Below are positions 43,534-55,500 of a stretch of 64,000 bases of DNA, piece by piece. The notes under the pieces were generated by a model. It saw only the letters and a list, made by a program, of their open reading frames with translations. It searched no databases and was not told the origin of the DNA. Source of the stretch: Trissonchulus latispiculum (taxonomy: Eukaryota > Nematoda > Enoplea > Enoplida > Ironidae); contig JASAND010021220.1 of the NCBI GenBank assembly GCA_030248195.1, forward strand, positions 27,353 through 91,352, read 5' to 3'. The position numbers and the translations under genes are program-made. Numbering within the stretch: position 1 is the first letter of the stretch; each line of letters opens with the position of its first letter.

Positions 43534-46500
43534 CTGAAATATACAAAAATCAGAAATATTTAATTGTTTACATTGACCGAAGAAAGCTGAAAATGTCAAT
43601 AAGATCTTTGAACATGCTGAGGATTTCGTAAGTAACTTTGTCTGGAAAGTTAGTGCCTCACTAGGCACTTTATTAATCTGTTTCAAGTAGTTCCACTCTG
43701 TACGGTTGTCCTGCTCGGTATGTTGGGGCGTCACTTGGTGCTTTTATGTCCCACTCGGTACTTAAGACCAGACATTTCAAAATTTAGACATTCGTAAGTA
43801 GTTGTCGCATCCAATAAAGACATTTAAGCGGATTTTGAATTTTCATAATGATACATCAAGGCTGAAGGAGGCAGCAGGTACAATGAACAATCAAAGAAGG
43901 CCATCGAGGCTCACAGACTGTTTACCATTATTTTCTCCTGGTAGAAACGTTGAATTTTCTGAGATTGCTACTGTGGCACAAAAACCCTGATTACTGTCCT
44001 CAAACACGTTAAACGAGTGACTAAATGCACAAAATACATATTATAGCTACTTTGAAAGAAGGTTATAGTTTTAATTGCGACAATTTAGTTATTATAATGT
44101 ACCATATAATCTATTCAGCAGTGAGTAGGAGGGGAAATCTCCTTTCAGCAGTTTTGTAGTTTGTGAACAAATAAGCTAATTATGATAATGTATAAGGCTT
44201 CAGATTCTTATTCACAAAGAGTTTCACCATATTTGGCGACGTCCATCTTGCTTGGACTTTAACTTTAGAGTGTTCACATACTAATTCGGCACATACTAGC
44301 AACGTTTAAATTATTGCAAAGTGAACAACGTTGAGTAATCGCATACACACGATGAGCTGTCCTGGTATTCCGATAACTGCTGGATTCCGACAAGATGTAG
44401 AATTTTAGCTCAATCGGGCAACCTAGTTAGGTATGGGAACACATAATTGCTGAAAATAAACTTAACCAACGAGGTGAATGAGTATATTTCCCAAAAGTAA
44501 ATTAAATAATTTTCTTTGATTCCAGTTACAAATTAGGCAAATCTTGTTGGATCTAAATTGGAGTAGTTTAATGAGAGACTGTGTTTCTTCGCATCTTGTT
44601 GGGTCTAAATTGGAGTCGTTTAATGAGAGACTGTGTTACTTCATTAAGAATTAATTTTAGTTTAATTTAAATAAATGAATAAAATCGAAGGGTGAAGTCC
44701 GTCCCCTCAAATTCTTAACTTTATAGCTTTGTCAAATTAATTACTAATTTAGTCTAAATTTTACTAATAAGTCAAAGTTTGTCATAGATGTTTAATCCTG
44801 ATGTGCGTTTTGAAGCACACGGTAAAAATAAAGCAGGCATTGCTGTTCCTTGTTTTTTGCAACTCAAAAAATTAGTTGCTTTAGCTATTGTATCCTGCAA
44901 ACTATGGCAAAACCCCACACTGGTGAGACTCCTGTAAATTTGCCGTTACAATTGCGGTAACAATTTCCCCACGCTACACGATGACACAATTCTAAAGTAA
45001 TGAATGACTAGTAATGTTTCGATCTTACTTTTGGCAAGTTTTTCGAAAAGTTGAACAGGAAAATATTAGTCCGTCCAGAGAAGGATTTTCTGTAATTTGT
45101 CGGAGCGGCTGCTGTAAATAAACCTGTTCAGCCGCTGTTGCAGCTATATGGAGCAAGTCCTGAATTTGAGTACCGATTTCAGTTTGTAGTAGCTTGTAGT
45201 GTAAAATTATATACATCTGTAATGAAAGCAAAATTAAAGTTGTAAGTCTTACGGTTGTTGAGTTATTTCAACTCAAAGCTGAGGTCTATGTGTGTTTTCA
45301 TCCAGAATTAAACTGTTTTTTAAAATAAAATAAAAATAAAATTTTCCTTTTCACATGCACCAAAAAATTTCCAGATAAACGTATTTGTCTACACATTTTA
45401 TACACTAAATTACTGCATAAATACTAAAACTGTGTGACGGTGGAATTAGAATTTTAATGTAGGCGGGGTACTAGGGTTGAAAATTCTACCCTCACCGATT
45501 TCACTCAAACTCTGCCCACTGCTCTCACTCCCTAGAGTCCTACACAGTCCATTGAAATTTGATCCGATAGTAATAAAAATAAAGGTATAAAAAGTTACAG
45601 TCATTCAAAATTTCCAATGCCTATTGAAAATGGTCCAAAATGGGAACTTTCGATTTTTCGTTTCTGGCAACGATAACTTACACAAATCATAACCGTTCGA
45701 TAGATTCCATAGCAAACACTGTAGCTAAATACGACATCTAAAACTCGTCGAAATCCAATTTTAAAATTCAGTTTGTAACTGTGGTAGCAATCTTATCTGT
45801 GAGAGAGCCTCAAAAACACGGAAATTGAAAAATCATGAAGATACTGTTTTTGATCGATAATCTGAAACTGCCAAAAAATGGACGTTTGTGCTAAGAAGAA
45901 AAGTGGTTTAGAACTGGAAAGCTATCGATTGATGTAGATACTGTGCATATTTGTAAAGTTCAGAAAATTTCAAAAAATGCCACATTTTGACTAATTTTTG
46001 GGGTTGCCACACAGAAACGATTACTGCAACAGTCATAACCAGAATTTTGGAAAAAGCTCTTTGACAATCTTTAGATGTTGTATTTGGCATTTTGAAAATA
46101 TTTTTAAAACATTTTAAATAATTTTTGAATAGTTGAAATTTGATACAGAGATTAAAAAACTAGAAGCCTAAATTAAGATTCTAATTACTGTGACACAGTT
46201 TAATATTTTAGCAGTAGTTGGATAGCAGATATTATATTTGCTCTAAGTTAACAGTAATAGAATGTCTGGATTCTTTGGTGTGTGTCGGGAAATCTATTGC
46301 GCACACGAAAAAACATGGACTTGAACTTTGAGGTGAAATAACTCTACAAAATAAACCGTTTGGATGATGCCAGGCTTAAACATCAGCGACGTCGGAGAAA
46401 ATCAGAAAAATCGTTTCTGGCCTGCTAAGCCGGTGAACAGTTGGCAGGCTAGGCGCTGTCGGCCGGTCCTCATCGGAAAGATGGTAACGGTGATGGCAGG

Positions 46501-49500
46501 CCGACGAAAATTTCGGCCGGTCAACAACACTACTGTATTATGCATTTTACTCCTATAAATGTAAACTTTATGCGAAAGAGGACATTGACGCAGCAGAGCT
46601 AATCTCAAAACAGACTTCTTACCAGTTTTATTTCTGAAAGCCCTTGGAATGGAAAAAACGTTAAATTCTCGGGACAGGAAATCAGTCTGTGGCAGCACAT
46701 CCAAAGCACTCGGGTCTACGTCGACAAGTGCAGGAAAACCAATTTCCCCCATCAGCCACTGAGGCGCCTCATTTGCTGAAATACAATCGACATTCAGTAA
46801 AAAAGTAAATAAATAAAATAGACATAATTCATTCTTTATATGACGATATAGTCATAACTTTGCTTTTAGTTAAACAGATTCAATTATGTTTTCAATATAT
46901 AGCTATTGACTGCTTAAGATGAACTGAATGAAAAATGTTCGAAGAGCATATTGTCTAAATTAAGTATACTACTTACACAATATAATAAAATTAAAAATCA
47001 AAGGGTCTCTGTTTTTTGGGACATTGACCAGCAGAATATAGCTCAATCCATGTCGGACTGTATGTCAAATGTTGAACGAGAACATTAACGATATCGAACT
47101 TGAAAACGCTTGACTTGTTTTCCTTTCCGCTTTTATAATTTACAAAACTTTGAAATAAAAACATTTAAAATGCTTATAAATTGTTCAATTCTTGCAATTT
47201 GTAATTTGTACAGTCAGAATTTACTTTGTGCACAAAATTCAATAATTTGTTACTTGCTAGATATATGTCTATACTGGTTTTATCACGAAATTTACCTTTA
47301 ATTTTAAATCTTACTTTAATTTAGATAACAATAGACAACGAATAACAAGTAGAAGTAAAAGAAGATTATGACATCAGGGGCCAGTGTTATCAAAATGGGG
47401 TTGAGTTCAACCTGGGTTAGACCTTATTCCTGGGTTCAACCTTAAAATTTTAAGGTTGGCTAAACCCCGGTGCTCAACCCAATGTCATCAAATATTTTGG
47501 GGTTGACTTATCTTTTCCATCATTAATTCGGTTCTAGCTCAACCCAAATTTCAAACCCAACCCTATTTTTTCAACCCGGGTTAATTCAACCCTGTTTTGA
47601 TAACACCGGGGTCAAAGTTTCAACCCAATCTCACCCCGGGTAGGGGTTTCAACCCGGGTTGAGATGGTTGATAACATCGGCCCCAGGATGCCGATAAGCA
47701 CTTATTCAAGAAGCTAAGCATCTCTGTAATAATCGCAGGTTTGAATATTGGCCCAACGAGTTTGTTCTTACATTGCCTGCACAGTGATGCGGATTGGTCT
47801 TGGATTTGACAAATAACTGTGCCGAACTTGTTGCAAGTTTGGTGGGCGAACGCTGACGAAGGACCAAACGATATTGCACAAGTACATGAGCCGTGCGCTT
47901 TTTCTTGATCCGTAAATTTTGTTCTAGGAAATGTGTAGAACCACGGCATAAACCTGTTATAAAATACTGAGCACAATAATCATAACAAATGCTAGTTAAT
48001 AATTGCAACAACAGCTAGTTCCTTTGTTCATGTGGAGTACGACAGTATCTGAAGCCATTTCAGGAATAAGTTCATTGGACAAAACGCTGGTTTACCTTGG
48101 GAGGCATTTGCTATCATTTGACCAGCTGTACTTCCAGCTGTCTGATTTTCTTGGTGCTGTGGCGTTGACCAAACTTGAATAACCAAAGAGTATATTCGCA
48201 CTCTTTCCGTGGTAATATGTTAATTCCTGGGGCCATAGCATTTTTCTGAAATCACTTACGATTGCAGTATGGGGGATGCAGGTAATTAAGTGAGTCGAAT
48301 TTCATGTAAACACATTACTTAAAATTTAGGAATAATATGCATAATGCTGCGTACCGTATAAGATTTTGACTGCACCGCAATTTTCGTATTGTATTAAGCG
48401 GTACGTCAAGTATTATATTGTACGGTTAATTTTTGTACCGCATTGGAATTTTAAACCGCAACCGCAACTGCTGTCAAATAAAATCTTTTGTCGTGTTTAT
48501 CATATCTATCTATCAATGCTCCTATTGCTGCTGAATGAAAATCCTCAGAAAACAGAGTTGCACTGGATATTGCTGACCGAGTTTCGAAAGGTATTGCCTG
48601 TTTCGAATTTCGAAGGATGTGTTTGTATTTGTATTATGTTTGATACTAGCTCAAGCTTAAGGTGCTGGTTCAGGTAGTCTTGGCTTTAAAGCGTATTTGA
48701 CGTTGAAATTCGTTCAAATTTGCTACAATAACATAATTTAGGCTGTAAAACGTTTTTGAAAAGACGCGTCGTGAAAATATCAGTTTTAGTCAAATTGCAG
48801 TCATTCGAATAACAGATCATTGTCAGAATTTCAGAAAGTTCGGAAAAGCAGCCAGCAATTTAGAAAAAATATCCCTTTTGACGCCTGTACTGAGTGTGTT
48901 TAGCTTACCCACACTTCGAGAAATCCAGGTACAAAGGTTTTTTCTTATTATCACAAGTCCAAATCGAACAGGTGAATTGACACAGCCGTATTCTGCACAG
49001 TTGTCACAAGCACATTCAAAGCTTTTAAATCATCGTTGAATGGTTGAACTCGAAATACGTAAATTAAAAATTAAGACGTATTTTACCAAAACTGAGAAGT
49101 TTGTTTCATTTGGTGAGATATACACAGCAAAAAAATTTTATTTAACAGCATTATTAAGTTGTTTGCCAATACGGTAGAAAAAATAACAGCATAATATTAT
49201 ACGGGGCGTACCGCTGACTACAGTACTGAAAGTTGTACAGTACGTACCGTTTAATACGGTAGAAAATTGCCGTACCGTATTATATGGTACAGTATCTCAT
49301 ACGGTACGTAACACATATACTGGATTACCAATTCTCGACATTATGTTTGACTTGTTTGACAAGGGAAAACAAATGCTCACAGGAGAAAATTCAGGCCGGT
49401 TACCTATTTTCGTGTAAACGTTACAAGTGAATTGTCCATGATCTGTTCTAGCTTCTGGTTCTTTCCTTAGTAAATATTAAAAGATTAAGTTCAAATAAGT

Positions 49501-52500
49501 TGAATAAATTAACGTATGTTCAAATAAAAACTAAAGTCTGACCAAAAATGTAGGGAGCGAAATTGTTTTGTTTATAGTGCATTAGCGGTACATTTTTGGG
49601 TGCAGTAATGCATATGAAATGCAAAATTGTTGGATATGAAGAAAAGAATATTAAATAATAAAAGTACGAGTTTAGTTGAGATTGACGCTAGGACTACATT
49701 GCTATATGTGTTGTTAAGCTTTAAGCTTCGCCTTTGTTTGGCTGCCTTTCTATTTATCCCGTTGACATCTCATTGGTGCCGAAACCCGATGGCATCTAGA
49801 CGAGGAAATCGAGCCCAGCGGCCTGCCTCGCCGCCTCCGGTAACCGATATCCAGTTAAAACCGGAAAAAACCGGATATAACTGGACCAAACACAGTGAAA
49901 AGTTTTGGCTCAGAAATTTTTTAACCGCTGAAAATTTTTTCAGGTTTTATAACATTTAATAAAGATAATACAAAAACGATAAAGATAATGATATAAGAAA
50001 AACTAAGTAATATAAGAAAGAGGAAGTAGACCCTACATTCTTCAAACATTATAAAATATTATAATTTTCTATTCTTAGTTTTGCTTTTAAATTATTAAAT
50101 TCCCTTTGCTCCAATGATTTTATTTTTCCTTAAAGAGTTCCTGTTGGACCAGTGTTAGTCGCGGAATTAGTTAAAACTGAAAATAAATTGAATAACTAAA
50201 TTAATTAAAACATAAAATTGGTGGAACTTGTCGCCGCTCTGCATTGTTTTCTAAACTGTCAGCAACAGCACCAATTACCATTAGATGGTGTCAATAGTGA
50301 CTGAGGTGGGGTTGAAAGTTTACTGATTTTTAATAAATTCCACATGGTCAATTCCAACGTTGAAAAACCTCCTTCACAATGCCCATCTCTCATTAGGTTT
50401 CAGTTTTTGTCAACTTTAACTGTTTCGTGAATGCTGAACTCTTAAAAAGACTCCCAGATTATTCTGTTGATCTAATGTCGAGCATACGAGCCTTTGGGTG
50501 ATTCTGTGGTATGTGCACTCTTTAATAGCAAGGTGTGCGCATACCAAAGTTGATGAGTTTAGAAAAAATTCATACAAGTTGCAAAGAGGAGTATGGATAC
50601 CAAGTCTCTATTCGGATACTGTGGGACTGTATCAACATTAAATGAAATACTTTCAAGTAATATGAGTATATTTAATAAATGTCTATCAAAAGCTTAGTAA
50701 AACTTCTAACGGAGTTTCTCCTATCAGTTCTAAGTTTAGTAAGTTACTCCAAAAGCAAAGTAGGAAAAGAGATTTGTTAGTTAGTACTGTTTTCAGGTAA
50801 AATAAAATTATAAAATTAATCTAAACTGAAAATGCAATTAACTTTAATAGAGAAATCAATTTATTTCTTAAAACAAAAATCCAATCAATTTTTCTGGCGT
50901 TGTACGATCACAAAAATTTGGTTTCTAATCAAAAGTTTTAATCCAAAGTTTTTATGAGTTTTCACAAGGAAATTAATGTTATGCTCCGGAACTACATACC
51001 TAAACTTAGTACTTAGTGCAGCCTTACCTCGCTTGCTTTACCTTTACCTTTTACCTTTACCTTTACCATTTCGTGCTGTTCCAATTTACAGATATAAGCA
51101 GCTGAATTTAACCAAATTCGTTATGTCATTTACACTTATAATGCAAAAGCCTTCTAAAATTTGCTTACATTTAGAGGTTAGAGGAAACGGACAGCACAAC
51201 GGTGGTATACAAAACTCGGAAAATTGCTGAACTAAGCGGGACTATAAACTAAAATCCAAAGTTGTGTGTATCAGCATCAGCTTGCAACACCCTGACAATT
51301 AATGAGAAACTACTATTTTCACTTTTCAGCGTTAAAACGCTTTAAAATAGCTTAAGACTGAAAATCTATTCAATTTAAGCTAAATTTGAATAAAGAACCC
51401 TGAAATCAGTAAAATTTTAGAAAGGTCATCCCCGAAAATTGAGTTAAAAAATTTTTGGGTACCCGAAAGTGCTCGGGTACCCGGGTACCCGAGTACCCGG
51501 GTACCCGGATAGTGTCACAATTACCCGACATAGGGCTTCGGGTAGTACCGGGTACCCGGGTCCAAATTTTTGGACCCGTGCCCATGCCTAGAAGATATCG
51601 TCCGTCGCAGAGAGAATCGAGATCAAATGATGGCCATGTTCACCCAGATCATCCAGACATCCCCCAACCCCAACAACCTGTCGGACCGCACAATACGGTG
51701 ACCCTACCCTTGCCCAGATCATCTCTATGGGAACGACAGCCGGGACGGTTTGGAGTTTGAGGACTGGGTTGCCCAGGTGCGTGACTACTCTGGACGTAGT
51801 GGGCAACCTCTGATGTTATAGACCGGTGCTGGAGGGGCCAGCTGGAGACAGTTTTCGTGCCCTGGCCCCAGAGTTGCGAGCGACATTCGACGATGGGGTG
51901 GTGAACCTTCGACCGTTAATTCAGCCATGCTTGAGTCCGACGGCGGCGGCACTAAAGCTCATAGACCTATCACAGCGCCGTGGCGATACGGAAGCTGCAT
52001 ATCTCCAAAGATGGTGGAAAACGTACACTAGAGTAGCGGGTGATCGTTTTCTGGCGAGAGCTTTGTGGTTGCGTGGCCTGTACCCGAAACTTAGAGACGG
52101 CATGGTTGCAGGTTAGGACAGAGGCCACGAAAGTTTGGCTCAAGTTCAGGAAATAACAGTGTCTAAAGGCCTCTCCTTTCGCCAGGCATGAGAGCAGGGT
52201 GGGTCCCAAGATGCCAGCAAAGATCAAGGGCCTATCAAGGATAGGGGCCTGCAAGGTAAGCCCGGAAAAGACGTGTTTAGCGGAAATTCAGAAGGTCGTT
52301 GGTCCGGAAATCAAAGCAATTCTCGCGAGTCGGCGAAAAGCTGTTATTAATGTGGCCAGCCTGGTCGCATTGCTCTTAAATGTCACGAAACCTTGAGCAG
52401 AGCCCAGGAAAACTAGGTCTGACAAGCGGATTTTGAGAGTTTATGACGACAGCCAACCTGGACGAAGCAGGCGCCCTGTGCTGTTGGATGTGGAAATAGA

Positions 52501-55500
52501 TTTGCAGGGTGTGGCAAGGTGTTAACAGGGCCGATAGTGGTGGTGTGGTGGACACGGGAGCAGATGTCAGCTGCTTACCAAAGAATGTGTCAGAAGAGTT
52601 GCTATCGGAGGAGCGCCTTGTGGAAACAACAGAGACCGTCTGCCTCCAGGGAGCCTGGGGTCATAAACAACTGGTACCGTTGATGGAAGGTCAACTGGCC
52701 GTCCATGGGGGACCCGTCGTGCGGCAACGTGGGCCCGTCGTGCCGACAACGTTTCCCGCCACAGATGCTGCGGAACAAGGCCATAGTGAGACCTTGTAGT
52801 CCTTAGAGACCGCTGCTGCCTTGGGCACCGGCACTTTCGTCTGGAACAAACTGTCAGACGAAGAAGCCTTATTGCCGATGTCGACAACATCCTACATGGG
52901 AACATCGGAGTCTCAAAGGGTGGTTCGGGTGTTAAAGGTGGAACCCAGAGGTCGGGTGAAGCGGTTGGTAACGTTGGTAACGCTGACTGTGGGAGGCCCT
53001 GGCCGGTAAGTCCTTTTCGAACCAGAGGTCCGGATATTGCAGGATCTACCTACAGGTTTCGTAAGAGTCTGTAGTAACAGTTTTGTTTCGCCCTTAGTAT
53101 CGCGAACTGCGAACATTGTAGCAGCATTCTATAGTGGGAACTGCGATAGATTTGTCCGAAGAGCGCAGAAGCATTCTGAACTTCAGAAATGTGGCCCGCG
53201 TCCTTATGCAGGATCCACATTTGATTCTACTGAGATTGAGACTCCAGATTTGACAGGCGACCAGCAAAAGCAGCTTTTGACAGCTGCCAAGCGGATCAGT
53301 GCATTCGGACGTACTCTCCGCTAGGACGACCATCTGCCGGAAACGCCAAGAGAGGTAGCGTTGGCGGCGGGTGCAAATCACGTGGTGCCGCCAGAACTTA
53401 GCCGTTAAAGATCAGCTGTCCAGGAAGGGCATTTTTGCCTCCAATTCAGCCCGACCTAAGAACTTGTAGGCTGGGAATGATATGGTGTATGTGTATGACA
53501 GGGGAAGGCATACTGGTTCAAAGAGAAATCTTGCCTGCCCGTGTGTGCAACACAGTAATTACAAATGATGATATGGGCCCCACGTGGAAGTGACAATGCT
53601 GGGGAGGCAATGAAATGTAAAAAGTTTGTATATGATGAAAATAATATTAAATAATAAAAGTACGAGTTTAGTTAAAATTGACGCTAGGACTGCAAGCGTG
53701 ACTACCTTGCTACATGTGTTGTTAAGCTTTAAGCTTCGCCTTTGTTTGGCTGCCTTTCTATTTATCCCGTTGACATTTCATAAAAATTTTCTGAACCGTC
53801 AAGGCATGAATTTTCTTTTGGTTGAAAAAGAAATTTGAAAAAATGCCGATTTTTTGAGTTTTGAAAGATAAGTAGACGCAACGAACTAGCCGTTTGGTGA
53901 AAAATGAGCCTATGCCCCAAACATATTGTGTCCCGAATGTAATCTAATTTGGTCAATAATTGCGATGGTTATTCAAATTTTTTTATTTTCAAAATCCTTT
54001 GACCTTTGCAGCTTTTCCAACTTTGACTGGCTATTACTCGCGACTCACTCAATGGAAAAAATTTTCAATTGGATTTTCAAGACTGCTTATGTGTCTGCTT
54101 CCATGTGGTCTATGTGGTTCTTCAAAATTTGAAAATAGATTTTTGTCGAAAAATGCCACTTTTTTACCCAAAATTTCAGCAATGCGAATCCAGCAAAAAT
54201 GAGTAAAAATAGCATAATCATAAAGTTTTATCTGAGCTTATCTTATCTTTATCTGAGCAACCAAAAGAAAGTTCATGCCATGACGGTTCAGAAAATATAT
54301 ACATTGCTGCACCAAAAATATACCGCTAATTCACTATAAACAAACCAATTTCGCTCCCTGTATTTTTTGGTCAGACCTTAGTATTCAAATAATCAAAATC
54401 AGAATTCGCGTAAAATATGGCAACAGCCGGACGAACGAGTTGCTGAACCTTATAATATCAAAATTTTGCAGCTGTTTTCCATCAATGAAAGCTGGTGGTA
54501 TTGCATTTTTGTGAAGCCTACTGCAAACATAGTTCACGTCTGATCCACGAGTTACAGGTTGATGATCAGTGGTTGGAAGTAGCCTGTAACATGCTCGGTC
54601 CCCTCGGAGCCATCGTTCTGGACAAGATTCCGAACTTTTTGGTGGCTTGGATTCTGCAAAGCATCGAAATGAACGATTCTGTCAGTTACAACTGAGGAAT
54701 GCAATGATAGACGCACTACAGTTTCAAGAAAATGCAATAACGATGGTCGCAATGTGACTGAACACTAGTCAATGGAAAATTATCAACTATTTTATTTTTA
54801 TATTTTTGTTTTGCACGAATCATTATTCTACACCTCCAATAAATGTACCACTGTTCCCTCAGTAAATTCGTAGCTCTCTAACCATCTAAAGTTGTCATGA
54901 CTTAGTTGGTTTATTGTTTAGAGTGAAAATGTCCCGGATTTGCTGAATAACTTTATTGTTGATTTAGTTTATCTTTTATTTATTCATTACAAATGCAATT
55001 TGTTTTTGGTTAGGCTGAGCTGAAGTAGGAAATTGGATAGTTCTTTGCTCGAACAACTGTAACAGTCAAATTTAGGAATTCGGACTAGCTTCATTTTTTA
55101 CAACTTCTTTCAAGCTCTACTTCGTCTGTTTTTGGGAAAATTTCTCCTGACTGCCTATTGCCGTTTCTCGTACTCAACTCAACTCAACTCCACATAGGTA
55201 AGTTTTTGGTCATGGTTACTGCATTTATTGCTGCTGCATGTATTGGAGTTCAAAAGCTTGGAGATATCTCTTTAGAAGGAACTGTATTGACTGTTCAAGT
55301 CTCATCAGCCGTATTTGTTTATCCGAGCTCCCTATGACCTAAAGAAGCTAACATCTAATCAACAGAAGACTGTACGCTATGTCACAAGGCGGTCTTGGTT
55401 CGACTGGGATTGCTGTCCTCATCTACTTCGATGGGATAAAGCAATGGACCTTATTTCCAACATCCTGAAGGCGGCTAATGTTGACAAGTTTATAACTAAG

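Larger units (their letters stand above)
49615..53780 (+). mobile_element. Decayed LTR retroelement with internal deletion of pol
   Basis: LTRs 49615-49772 (158 bp) and 53611-53780 (170 bp, with a 12-13-bp extra segment) share GAGTTTAGTT and AAGCTTTAAGCTTCGCC blocks but differ at many sites, so this is an older insertion than the Mag-like element. A primer site TGGTGCCGAAACCCG follows the left LTR at 49774, and a purine run GGGGAGGCAA precedes the right LTR. CATA on both sides may be a 4-bp target duplication. Gag and protease remnants remain; reverse transcriptase is missing; a fragment near 53470-53560 (MVYVYDRGRHTGSKRN) resembles the integrase C-terminus. Confidence 0.8.
49528..54383. mobile_element. 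Mutator-like foldback element with 9-bp target duplication, carrying a nested LTR element
   Basis: Flanked by TTCAAATAA (49519-49527 and 54384-54392). Ends are ACTAAAGTCTGACCAAAAAT and the complement of ACTAAGGTCTGACCAAAAA, and the arms continue for at least 130 bp. The left arm is split by the LTR element at 49615-53780: sequence on either side of it (GTGCAGTAATGCATA and TTTTCTGAACCGTCAAGGCA) is continuous in the right arm. Long inverted arms and a 9-bp duplication fit Mutator-type elements. No transposase. The terminal motif is shared with the foldback at 8671-10590. Confidence 0.75.
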
